A stretch of 44,774 bases of DNA from an uncultured Clostridia bacterium. Lineage in GTDB: Bacteria; Bacillota; Clostridia; UMGS1810. Location of the stretch: assembly GCA_905210855.1 (NCBI GenBank), contig CAJLYL010000004.1:1-44774 (forward strand), given 5' to 3'. The position numbers and the translations under genes are program-made. Below the pieces are notes generated by a model. It saw only the letters and a list, made by a program, of their open reading frames with translations, did not search any database and was not told the origin of the DNA. This document shows, one piece after another, positions 1 to 11,197 of the stretch. Position 1 is the stretch's first letter. Every line of letters starts with the position of its first letter.

Positions 1-281
1 CTGATACTTCTTGTGATATTACTTATCAAAAACTATCTAATGTCTTAAATATAGGCCGTATCCTTGGAGATCTCTTTCTTCTAGAAAACAATCATTTTAA
101 AGAACTAACTGGTGTCTTTATCGAAGAACAATTAGCCCTCTTTGAAGTATCTAGAAAGAAAACATATTCTATTCCCGATCTAGAAGAAATGGCTAAATTA
201 CGCATTCTTAATCTAGATACAATCAATCAACAAGTAAAGTCCAGTAGACGTATTCTTACCCGTATAGCTAAATTAAAATAA
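1..281 (+). CDS. C-terminal end of an unknown protein (5' end outside window)
   Basis: An open frame runs from position 3 to a TAA at 279-281, giving 92 residues with no start codon in view, so this is the tail of a gene entering from the left. I do not recognise the family. The residues are mostly charged or aliphatic, ending in RILTRIAKLK, with no membrane segment or cysteine cluster. It is followed within 15 bases by an intrinsic terminator, which supports a real gene end. Codon use (CTA, TTA, AGA, ATT) is far more AT-rich than in the genes after position 700. It converges on the Ca2+-ATPase fragment on the other strand. Confidence 0.55.
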   Translation, partial: DTSCDITYQKLSNVLNIGRILGDLFLLENNHFKELTGVFIEEQLALFEVSRKKTYSIPDLEEMAKLRILNLDTINQQVKSSRRILTRIAKLK

Positions 282-291
282 TTATCCAACC

Positions 292-323
292 AAAAACAAA
301 AGATTCCAGTCTTTTGTTTTTTT
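292..323 (+). terminator. Intrinsic terminator after the partial gene
   Basis: An A-rich arm at 292-303 pairs with a T-rich arm at 310-322 around a six-base loop, and the second arm merges into a T run. It sits just after the stop at 281. It overlaps the stop codon of the convergent ATPase fragment and may serve both strands. Confidence 0.75.
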
Positions 324-681
324 ATACCCCTAAAGGTCTATTCAATTTCTTTAAAATTAACTTTCTCATAAAATCTATCGGTATCACTAACAAACTAATC
401 ATAAACATAATCATAAATTCTCTTCCTGTTAACCCATTCGTTCTAAATAACTCTCCCCCATAATATATCAAATATACCTGCATACATATCACAAATGATA
501 TTACTCCTACAAAAACCTTATTCTTAAATATATTAGCTAAAATATTAAGACGATGTGTCCTAGCAGCAAAACTATTAAATATACTAATAAATATTATAAG
601 TCCAAAGAAAGCCGTTAATAAATCATCTCCAAATATCATATTAATTATCCTACTCTTTAAAAATATAATACACATCACCAA
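322..681 (-). pseudogene. C-terminal fragment of a Ca2+-translocating P-type ATPase (truncated at its 5' side)
   Basis: About 119 residues resemble the last membrane segments (Cation_ATPase_C region) of bacterial plasma-membrane-type calcium P-type ATPases. Recognisable blocks are TAFFGLIIFISIFNSFAART, the RLNILANIFKNK loop, a YYGGELFRT turn and the closing VIPIDFMRKLILK helix. Intact family members are about 850-900 residues with phosphorylation and ATP-binding domains, all absent here. The similarity ends at the AAGCTT at 680-685, where base composition also changes sharply. The apparent TTG or ATG start near 681 is therefore the break point rather than a true start. Either the gene was cut by a rearrangement or two unrelated molecules are joined in the assembly. 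Confidence 0.7.
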
Positions 682-734
682 GCTTCTGCGCGGATTCTGC
701 GCTGTGCGGTAGGGGTCGATGCCCTCATCGACCC

Positions 735-872
735 GAGCAAACTAACGTTTCGCACAAATTAACGCCATGCAGTTAGGCTCCCCTGTGCAAGGGCGATGGT
801 TGTCGGTGGCAACCGTTTATCGCCGACTGAAGCGGAGCTGAGACCGCTGTCACCGTAGGTGACTGAGGGGTT
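735..872 (+). repeat. Intergenic repeat, copy 1 of an inverted pair
   Basis: This roughly 140-base segment is about 90% identical by eye to the reverse complement of 2349-2488. Shared blocks include CAAACTAACGTTTCGCAC, GGCTCCCCTGTGCAAGGGCG and GCGGAGCTGAGACCGCTGTC. The preceding GGGTCGATG hairpin (708-733) also recurs inverted at about 2182-2208. The two copies bracket the 81-residue gene, the XRE gene and the lipoprotein gene. Confidence 0.8.
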
Positions 873-900
873 GTGAAAACAAGCCTGTACATTGACTTTC

Positions 901-1146
901 TCAATCATCATCCGACAAATAAAAATCGTGCCTTTTGCCGGTGTTTATGTCATATCTGTTCAATATCTCCACCACCGCCTCCGCCATTTCAAAATCATTC
1001 AATTTGTCATCCTTGACAACCGCCGCAATTTCCCCAAGTGCCTTGGTCGCCAACGTGTCGGTTATCATATTTTCATCAATATTGTAAATCTCTACGCTCA
1101 GCGAATCTATAACGCCCTTTTTAAAAAGCTCCGATTTAACTCCCAT
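901..1146 (-). CDS. Small acidic protein of unknown function (81 aa)
   Basis: A compact frame starts at an ATG preceded by a strong ribosome binding site (GGAGGAG, seven bases upstream). The protein is hydrophilic and probably cytoplasmic: about 40% charged residues, no signal peptide, no membrane helix, no cysteine, and an acidic end (LSDDD). I recognise no family. It is divergent from the XRE regulator at 1493. Its likely promoter lies back to back with that gene's promoter (1422-1450), leaving an untranslated leader of about 270 bases. The leader contains a large hairpin and a terminator-like hairpin (1189-1313), so expression may be controlled both by the regulator and in the leader. Confidence 0.7.
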   Translation of the reverse strand: MGVKSELFKKGVIDSLSVEIYNIDENMITDTLATKALGEIAAVVKDDKLNDFEMAEAVVEILNRYDINTGKRHDFYLSDDD

Positions 1147-1188
1147 TTGTTTCTCCTCCGTAATTTATGTCTTATAAAATTAAAAAAT

Positions 1189-1313
1189 GCGTGACCCGAA
1201 AGCCACGCATCAAAAAACGCAGTGACTTTTGTTATTACGCTGGCACACGCTTTTCGGTAGCTCAACACTAATTGCAGTAAAGGCACGAAAACAAACAGAA
1301 GTATGCGTTTTTT
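1189..1313 (-). ncRNA. Candidate structured leader RNA ending in an intrinsic terminator
   Basis: On the minus strand a 10-bp closing stem joins 1304-1313 to 1212-1221 around an about 80-base interior. It is followed at once by a second hairpin (1189-1210, arms ATGCGTG and CACGCAT) with a T run: a classic terminator just upstream of the 81-residue gene. The 5' arm containing ACGCAT could pair either with the first stem's 3' arm or with the terminator's 5' arm, the geometry of a transcription attenuator or riboswitch. I could not match it to a known riboswitch class. One internal helix pairs slightly better on the plus strand, so the coding strand is uncertain. Confidence 0.4.
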
Positions 1314-1421
1314 ACATTTAACGCCTTCTGCAATGTAGTGTCATATTTAATTATGAGCTACTTATTAAATAAGAAAAGCTGTGCCGTTTATTATTCTAAC
1401 ATATTTTTGCCGTACATACAC

Positions 1422-1476
1422 ATTATAGTGTATATTACTCTAAAAGTCGATAGTGTAATACACTCTATTGTATAAT
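1422..1476. promoter_or_regulatory. Back-to-back divergent promoters with repeated operator-like sites
   Basis: Plus strand: TCGATA (1447-1452), 18 bases, TATAAT (1471-1476). Minus strand: TCGACT (1450-1445), 17 bases, TATAAT (1427-1422). The two -35 hexamers share the same four bases. Two tandem copies of the dyad ATAGTGTA...TACTCTA / TACACTCTA cover the interval (about 1425-1443 and 1450-1468). This fits binding by the adjacent XRE regulator, which would control both directions at once. Confidence 0.6.
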
Positions 1477-1492
1477 TATTTAGGGTGATAAC

Positions 1493-1723
1493 ATGGATAT
1501 TGCAGACAGAATCCGCGCACTGCGCGAAGATAACGATATAAATCAGCTGACCGTTGCACAGCTTTTGAATGTAGGGCAAAAAACATATTCCGACTACGAA
1601 ACGCGAAAAATCCGAATTCCGCTTGACAGCGCTGTGATTCTCGCACGCTATTATGATGTTGACATGAACTATATCTGCGGAGTGTCGGATATAAAAAGGC
1701 ATTTCCCGAAAAACGGAGTATAA
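1493..1723 (+). CDS. XRE-family helix-turn-helix regulator (76 aa)
   Basis: The protein is a single Cro/C1-type DNA-binding domain with almost no extension. The recognition-helix region reads LTVAQLLNVGQKTYSDYET and the domain closes with LDSAVILARYYDVDMNYICG, both typical of the family. Such small XRE proteins usually repress their own promoter and a neighbour. The ATG follows AGGGTGA with about five bases of spacing. The gene lies 21 bases before the lipoprotein gene on the same strand, so they probably share a transcript. Tandem palindromes in the divergent promoter (1422-1476) are the likely operators. Which signal it answers to cannot be seen; there is no sensor domain. Confidence 0.85.
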   Translation: MDIADRIRALREDNDINQLTVAQLLNVGQKTYSDYETRKIRIPLDSAVILARYYDVDMNYICGVSDIKRHFPKNGV

Positions 1724-1744
1724 CAACAATAAGGAGATTTTATC

Positions 1745-2128
1745 ATGAACAAAAAACTGATTATGCTTACCGCCGTCCTCGCGGCGGCAATGATGTTCTC
1801 ATCATGCGGAAAATCAAAAAAGGACGATACCTCGGCTGAAACGAGCCAATCGCAGTCGGACGTAAACACAAACACGCAATCCGGCACAGGCGACAGCGGA
1901 GATAACTCAAAAAATGCCGATGAAAAAAAGGCGGATAATTCAGCCGACAGTTCATCGCAGGGTAACAAGGCACAAAACGGCAGCGACGCGGACAGCGGAG
2001 TCGGCATGAGCGCAGATGAATTTGCAGACCTTGTGGACAAATTCAACAATACCCAAGACGAACAGGAAAAAGAAGCGGCAAGAGAAAAAATTCAGGCAAT
2101 ACTCGAAAAAGCCGAACAGCAGCAGTAA
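1745..2128 (+). CDS. Putative lipoprotein, low-complexity (127 aa)
   Basis: The N-terminus is a lipoprotein signal peptide: MNKK, a hydrophobic stretch to AAAMMF, then a lipobox ending FSSC with Cys at residue 21. The mature part is disordered and rich in Ser, Asp, Asn, Gln and Lys, as in a flexible tether on the outer membrane face. It ends in a short charged helix (about 88-127: EFADLVDKFNN, QEKEAAREKIQAILEKAEQQ). No enzymatic domain is visible. An AAGGAG site sits eight bases before the ATG. It probably forms an operon with the XRE gene, so it may be that regulator's target. Confidence 0.75.
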   Translation: MNKKLIMLTAVLAAAMMFSSCGKSKKDDTSAETSQSQSDVNTNTQSGTGDSGDNSKNADEKKADNSADSSSQGNKAQNGSDADSGVGMSADEFADLVDKFNNTQDEQEKEAAREKIQAILEKAEQQQ

Positions 2129-2235
2129 GGCTTTGCAGAAAACTTGACCGGTGCGCAAGCCTTCCCCTCAAGGGGAAGGCTCGGGTCGATGAGGGCATCG
2201 ACCCCTACCGTCAAAACGCAGATTCCGCACAAAGG

Positions 2236-2323
2236 CGAGGGGGTGTATATTTTATTTTGAGGGAGCGAGTTCTGCGCCACAGCACAGCTGTCTGAGCGAG
2301 CCAAAATAAAATATATACCCCCG
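2236..2323. repeat. Long-stem hairpin repeat, family A
   Basis: A stem of about 22 bp (GGGGGTGTATATTTTATTTTG with its complement) closes a conserved loop containing GAGCGAGTTCTGCGC and AGCTGTCTGAGCGAG. Related copies are at 14070-14202 and 24925-25143. It has no coding potential and looks like a MITE- or REP-like element. Confidence 0.75.
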
Positions 2324-2348
2324 AGCCGACACGTAAACTTATTTTTAC

Positions 2349-2488
2349 AGCCCCTCAGTCACCTACGGTGACAGCGGTCTCAGCTCCGCTTCGGTCGGCG
2401 ATAAACGGTTGCCACCGGCAAGCATCGCCCTTGCACAGGGGAGCCTCACTGTAAGGCGTTGATTTGTGCGAAACGTTAGTTTGCTCGG
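2349..2488 (-). repeat. Intergenic repeat, copy 2 of an inverted pair
   Basis: This is the reverse-complement partner of 735-872, lying between hairpin A1 and the rpoC terminator. It contains a short inner dyad (CAGTCACC ... GGTGACAG) that also recurs next to the adhesin pseudogene at about 36509-36528. Apart from repeats, the 2129-2548 interval shows no gene. Confidence 0.8.
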
Positions 2489-2500
2489 CAAATCAATCAA

Positions 2501-2538
2501 AAAACAACCTACCGCAATATTTGCAGTAGGTTGTTTTT
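2501..2538 (-). terminator. rpoBC intrinsic terminator
   Basis: AAAACAACCTAC at 2501-2512 pairs with GTAGGTTGTTTT at 2526-2537. On the minus strand the hairpin ends in a T run, about ten bases after the rpoC stop. Confidence 0.85.
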
Positions 2539-2548
2539 ACATTCAGTA

Positions 2549-6295
<3,747 letters not shown>

Positions 6296-6308
6296 ACAGC
6301 TTCCTCCT

Positions 6309-9300
6309 TTAATTTTCGTCGCCGAACATATCTTCGGCGCTGTCTATACTGCTGTCGATGTCCGAAAAATCGGCACTGTTGAGTTCTTCTTCGGTCGGTT
6401 CTTCCTCATCGGAGAGGTTATCCGGCTCTTGAAGATCGTCAAACGATATCAGGTCGTCGTCCTCGTCATCGTCCTCGTCATCTGCCGACGCGCTGAAATC
6501 AAATCCGCCAAGAACATCGTCAAACAAATCTGTCTCCTTGTCGTCCTTGCCGTCGTCCTTGCCGTCGTCCTTGCCGTCGCCGAGATCGAGCATCTCGTAG
6601 TCATCGAACTTAACCATCTTAACATCGCTGTCGTCATCCTCAAGGTCTTCCTTAATGGCAATCTCGTTGTCGTAGTCATCGAGCACTCTAACGTCGAGTC
6701 CGAGGCTCTGCAATTCCTTAATGAGCACCTTAAACGACTCCGGAATACCGGATTCGGGCACATTCTCGCCCTTTACGATGCTTTCGTAGGTCTTAACTCT
6801 GCCAACGATATCGTCCGACTTGACGGTGAGTATCTCTTGCAGGGTGTATGCCGCGCCGTATGCTTCCAGCGCCCAAACTTCCATCTCTCCGAAACGCTGA
6901 CCGCCGAACTGAGCTTTACCTCCGAGCGGCTGCTGTGTAACAAGTGAGTAAGGACCTGTGGAACGCGCGTGAATCTTATCGTCTACCAGGTGATGCAGCT
7001 TGAGGTAGTACATATAACCGACAGTTACCGGCGAATCGAAAGGCATACCTGTTCTGCCGTCATAGAGAACCGTTTTGCCGTCGTCCGGATAACCGGCTTT
7101 GTTGAGAGCCTCGGTTATGTCCTTCTCGTTGGCACCGTCAAATACCGGTGTGGCAATCTTCCAGCCGAGCGCCTTTGCTGCGTAGCCGAGATGCACCTCG
7201 AGCACCTGACCGATGTTCATTCGCGAAGGTACGCCCAGGGGGTTGAGCACTATCTGAAGCGGTGTGCCGTCCGGCAGGAAAGGCATATCTTCCTCCGGCA
7301 GGATTCTGGATATAACACCCTTGTTTCCGTGGCGGCCCGCCATCTTGTCGCCGACAGAGATTTTTCTCTTCTGCGCAATGTAGCATCTAACCAGCTGATT
7401 TACTCCGGGCGGCAGTTCGTCGCCGTTGTCACGGGTAAAGATTTTCACGTCTACCACTATGCCGGCTTCGCCGTGCGGCACTCTGAGCGACGTGTCTCTT
7501 ACGTCGCGTGCCTTCTCGCCGAATATCGCGCGCAGAAGTCTCTCTTCCGCGCTCAGCTCGGTTTCGCCCTTGGGCGTAACCTTGCCGACGAGGATATCGC
7601 CGCTGCGCACCTCGGCGCCTATCCTTACGATACCTCTTTCATCTATATCCTTGAGTGCGTCCTCACCGAGGTTTGATATATCCCTGGTGATTTCCTCTGC
7701 GCCGAGCTTGGTATCGCGCGCCGCGCATTCATGCTCCTCAATGTGTATGGATGTAAACACATCCTCTTTTACCAGTCTTTCGTTTATGAGCACGGCGTCC
7801 TCGTAGTTGTAGCCTTCCCATGTCATAAAGCCTATGAGGATGTTCTTGCCGAGGGCAAGCTCACCGTTGCAGGTGGACGGGCCGTCAGCTATGATGTCGC
7901 CTTTTTTGATTCTCTCGCCGTTGTCAACGATAGGCTTCTGATTTATGCAGGTGCTCTGGTTGGAGCGCAGGAATTTTGTGAGTCGGTAAACCCTCTCCTG
8001 CCCGTTGTCCTCGAGCACGGTTATCTGATCTGCGCCGACTCTCTTTACCACGCCGTCCTCTTTTGCGACAACGCACACGCCGGAGTCCTTTGCGGCTCTG
8101 TATTCCATACCCGTGCCGACGATAGGCGATTCCGTCTTGAGCAGCGGCACAGCCTGTCTCTGCATATTCGAGCCCATGAGTGCGCGGACAGCGTCGTCAT
8201 TTTCGAGGAATGGGATAAGCGCGGTAGCCACGGACACAATCTGCTGAGGCGAAACATCGACATAGTCAACCATGTTCGGCTCAACCTCAAGGAACTCGTC
8301 TCTGTAACGGACAATCACCTTGGATTTAACAAATCTGCCGTTTTCATCAAGCTTTTCGCTGGCGGGGGCAACTCGGTAGTTGTCCTCGGTGTCGGCGGTC
8401 ATGTATTCAATCTCGTCGGTAGCGCAGCATTTTTCTTTATCAAACTTTCTGTAAGCTGCCTCGATAAAGCCGTATTCATTAACCCTTGCGTAGGTCGCAA
8501 GCGAGTTGATAAGTCCGATGTTAGGGCCTTCGGGCGTCTCTATCGGGCACATTCTGCCGTAGTGAGAATGATGGACGTCTCGCACCTCAAATCCGGCTCT
8601 CTCTCTGGAGAGACCGCCGGGGCCGAGTGCGGAAAGTCTTCTTTTATGCGTAAGCTCCGCAAGCGGATTGTTCTGATCCATGAACTGAGACAGCTGCGAT
8701 GAACCGAAGAACTCCTTGATTGCGGAAACAACCGGTCTTGAGTTGATGAGCAGCTGAGGGGTAACCGAGGAGGGATCCTGGGTTGTCATGCGCTCTCTTA
8801 CAACTCTCTCAAGCCTTGCAAGACCGATTCTGAACTGATTCTGGAGCAGCTCGCCCACGCAGCGCAGACGTCTGTTGCCCAGGTGGTCGATATCATCGGT
8901 AGTGCCGATGCCGTACTCCAGGTTGCAGTGATAGTTGATGGACGAGAGAATATCGTCCAGTATTATATGCTTAGGGATAAGCTCGTCACGTCTTTCCTCT
9001 ATGAGATTCTTTATCTCATCCTCATCGTCCGTGGAATCCAGAATCTCGCGCAGGACGCTGTACTTAACCTTTTCGTTAATCTCAAGCTCCGATATGTCAA
9101 AGGAGATGAAGTCGCTTATGTCCACCATGTCGTTGGTGAACACCTTGACCTCCTTGCCCTCCACCTTGATCCAAACGGTGTTTATGCCGGCTCTCTGCAT
9201 AGCCTCCGACTGTGCCTTGGTGAGCACATCGCCGGCAGAGCCGAGCACCTCACCCGTCTCGGGGTCAACCACGTCTTTTGCGAGCTCGTGATTTCTGATT

Positions 9301-10148
9301 CTGGGGGCAAGCGCAAGCTTTTTGTTGAACTTGAATCTGCCGACCTTGGATATATCGTATCTCTTTGCGTCAAAGAGAAGATTGTTGATGAGCGTGGTGG
9401 CGCTGTCAACCGTGGGCGGCTCGCCCGGGCGCAGCTTTTTGTATATCTCAATGAGGGCCTCCTCCGCATTTGTGGTGAAGTCCTTTTCAAGAGTAGCGTT
9501 TATCTTTTCGTCATAGCCGAACACCTCGAGAATCTCGGGGTTGGTGTTAAAACCGAGCGCACGGATAAATGTGGTAACCGGCAGCTTTCTGTTGCGGTCT
9601 ATGCGCACGGAAAAGATGTCGTTTGAATCTGTCTCGTACTCGAGCCATGCGCCGCGGTTAGGTATAACCGTAGCAAAAAACAGCTCCTTGCCCGTCTTGT
9701 CGTGCTGCATGTCAAAATATATTCCCGGCGACCTTACAACCTGGCTGACGATAACACGCTCCGCGCCGTTTATGATAAATGTGCCGGAATCGGTCATAAG
9801 CGGAAATTCGCCCATGAATATCTCCTGATCCTTAACATCGCCCGTCTCCGCGTTGGTAAGGCGCACCTTTATCTTGAGCGGCTTGGAGTACGTAGCGTCC
9901 CTCGACTTGCACTCCTCAATAGGATATTTCGGGTTTTCTTCCAGATAATAATCCAAAAATTCAAGCTTGAGATTGCCCGAAAAATCACATATCGGGGACA
10001 CATCGCGCAGAACCTCCTTAAGGCCCTTGTCAATGAACCACTGATACGAATTTTTCTGCACCTCAATTAAGTTTGGCATCTTAACGATTTCTTCGGTCTT
10101 GGAATAACACATTCTCTCGTTCTTGCCAAGCTTGATAGGATGTACCAT
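6309..10148 (-). CDS. rpoB: DNA-directed RNA polymerase subunit beta, with an acidic C-terminal tail
   Basis: This subunit forms the polymerase pincer opposite beta' and contains the rifampicin pocket. The start chosen is the ATG at 10148, which has GAGGTGA eight bases upstream and gives the usual N-terminus (MVHPIKLGKNERMCYSK); the longer open frame upstream has no ribosome site. The normal body ends around residue 1160 after SFKVLIKELQSLGLDVRVL. It is followed by about 120 residues dominated by Asp, Glu and Ser, including three tandem GKDD units encoded by a 12-base repeat at about 6541-6580. Such a tail is absent from the Bacillus and E. coli proteins. rplJ-rplL do not precede it; it has its own promoter at 10317-10345. 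Confidence 0.97.
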   Translation of the reverse strand: MVHPIKLGKNERMCYSKTEEIVKMPNLIEVQKNSYQWFIDKGLKEVLRDVSPICDFSGNLKLEFLDYYLEENPKYPIEECKSRDATYSKPLKIKVRLTNAETGDVKDQEIFMGEFPLMTDSGTFIINGAERVIVSQVVRSPGIYFDMQHDKTGKELFFATVIPNRGAWLEYETDSNDIFSVRIDRNRKLPVTTFIRALGFNTNPEILEVFGYDEKINATLEKDFTTNAEEALIEIYKKLRPGEPPTVDSATTLINNLLFDAKRYDISKVGRFKFNKKLALAPRIRNHELAKDVVDPETGEVLGSAGDVLTKAQSEAMQRAGINTVWIKVEGKEVKVFTNDMVDISDFISFDISELEINEKVKYSVLREILDSTDDEDEIKNLIEERRDELIPKHIILDDILSSINYHCNLEYGIGTTDDIDHLGNRRLRCVGELLQNQFRIGLARLERVVRERMTTQDPSSVTPQLLINSRPVVSAIKEFFGSSQLSQFMDQNNPLAELTHKRRLSALGPGGLSRERAGFEVRDVHHSHYGRMCPIETPEGPNIGLINSLATYARVNEYGFIEAAYRKFDKEKCCATDEIEYMTADTEDNYRVAPASEKLDENGRFVKSKVIVRYRDEFLEVEPNMVDYVDVSPQQIVSVATALIPFLENDDAVRALMGSNMQRQAVPLLKTESPIVGTGMEYRAAKDSGVCVVAKEDGVVKRVGADQITVLEDNGQERVYRLTKFLRSNQSTCINQKPIVDNGERIKKGDIIADGPSTCNGELALGKNILIGFMTWEGYNYEDAVLINERLVKEDVFTSIHIEEHECAARDTKLGAEEITRDISNLGEDALKDIDERGIVRIGAEVRSGDILVGKVTPKGETELSAEERLLRAIFGEKARDVRDTSLRVPHGEAGIVVDVKIFTRDNGDELPPGVNQLVRCYIAQKRKISVGDKMAGRHGNKGVISRILPEEDMPFLPDGTPLQIVLNPLGVPSRMNIGQVLEVHLGYAAKALGWKIATPVFDGANEKDITEALNKAGYPDDGKTVLYDGRTGMPFDSPVTVGYMYYLKLHHLVDDKIHARSTGPYSLVTQQPLGGKAQFGGQRFGEMEVWALEAYGAAYTLQEILTVKSDDIVGRVKTYESIVKGENVPESGIPESFKVLIKELQSLGLDVRVLDDYDNEIAIKEDLEDDDSDVKMVKFDDYEMLDLGDGKDDGKDDGKDDKETDLFDDVLGGFDFSASADDEDDDEDDDLISFDDLQEPDNLSDEEEPTEEELNSADFSDIDSSIDSAEDMFGDEN

Positions 10149-10316
10149 AAAATCACTCACCTCATCTAAAAATAATTGCAAAGCATTGCAAAAAAAGCAC
10201 ACAACCAGTTTCAAAAAAATCTCTTTTTTATCTAAATTATATTGTATGTAGCGGCGATTCTGCCGTCAGTTTGCACAATCGCAAACACACAAAAACTGAT
10301 ATAACTGCAATTTACT

Positions 10317-10345
10317 ATACTATCATATAGTTTTGATTTTGTCAA
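10317..10345 (-). promoter_or_regulatory. Promoter of rpoBC
   Basis: On the minus strand TTGACA (10345-10340) is followed after 17 bases by TAGTAT (10322-10317), preceded by TG to give an extended -10. It leaves a leader of about 165 bases before rpoB. Confidence 0.7.
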
Positions 10346-10447
10346 GGGTTTTCGCGAAAATTTTTGTTTTATTCACATAATGGTGTTTTTCATATATAAA
10401 ATGTATATTTTCGCACGGTGCGAAGCAAAATATTGCAGGGTGATAAC

Positions 10448-11155
10448 ATGATATATATAAAAGCCGTTTTGACAAGCATAGGTTCAATAATAGTTCTGTT
10501 TGTGCTTGCAAAAATCATCGGAAACAAGCAGATAAGTCAGATAAATATGTTCGACTACATCAATTCAATAACCATAGGCTCAATCGCGGCGGAAATGGCT
10601 ATATCAAACGACGAGGATTTTATGGTGCCGCTCATCGCCATGGTGATTTACGCGCTCGCCGCGGCGCTGATAACCGTGCTTACGAACAAATCGCTGAAGC
10701 TGCGGCGGTTTTTCACAGGCTGCTCCGTGGTGCTCATTGACGACAACAAAATATATATGAAGAATCTGAAGCGCGCGCGGATAGACTTAAGCGAGCTGCT
10801 TACGCAGTGCAGGCTTAACGGATATTTCGACATAGCTGATATACACAGCGCATACATGGAGGCAAACGGAATGATATCCGTGTTGCCGAAAGAAAAGGCG
10901 CGCACCGCAACGCCGAAGGATTTAAACCTGTGTCCGAACCAGACAAAGGCGGCGGTGATAGTGATAACCGACGGGCAGATACTTGAACGCAACCTGAAGC
11001 ACTGCAATGCGGACAGGAATCGGCTCATATCGCAAATCAAGGCGCAGGGCGCGCAATCCGAGGCGGATGTTGCGCTTGCCTCGCTTGACGCGGACGGCAA
11101 CCTGACAGTTTTTCTGAAAAACAACGAAGAACCGGAAAACGATAGGTTTGAGTAA
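10448..11155 (+). CDS. DUF421 / YetF-like membrane protein (235 aa)
   Basis: The protein matches the DUF421 (YetF/YrbG-like) layout: three membrane helices in the first about 85 residues (ending around VPLIAMVIYALAAALITVLT), then a soluble cytoplasmic domain. Family hallmarks seen are RFFTGCSVVLIDDNKI, the ARIDLSELLTQCRLNGYFDI segment, and a second half-repeat around AAVIVITDGQILERNL. The biochemical role of this family is not established; Bacillus members are linked to the spore or general envelope. The ATG at 10448 follows AGGGTGA. It is divergent from rpoB and converges on the unknown gene at 11198, with 42 bases between and no clear terminator. Confidence 0.85.
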   Translation: MIYIKAVLTSIGSIIVLFVLAKIIGNKQISQINMFDYINSITIGSIAAEMAISNDEDFMVPLIAMVIYALAAALITVLTNKSLKLRRFFTGCSVVLIDDNKIYMKNLKRARIDLSELLTQCRLNGYFDIADIHSAYMEANGMISVLPKEKARTATPKDLNLCPNQTKAAVIVITDGQILERNLKHCNADRNRLISQIKAQGAQSEADVALASLDADGNLTVFLKNNEEPENDRFE

Positions 11156-11197
11156 GCCTGTCACAGAGATTTTCCATGCGGACATCATAGCATATTA

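Noticed and set aside
7731..8702. 323-codon open frame on the plus strand opposite rpoB, and similar long frames opposite rpoC, ychF, dnaG and rqcH
   Set aside because: They mirror the codon bias of the true genes, lack ribosome sites and show no family resemblance; rpoB is certain on the other strand.
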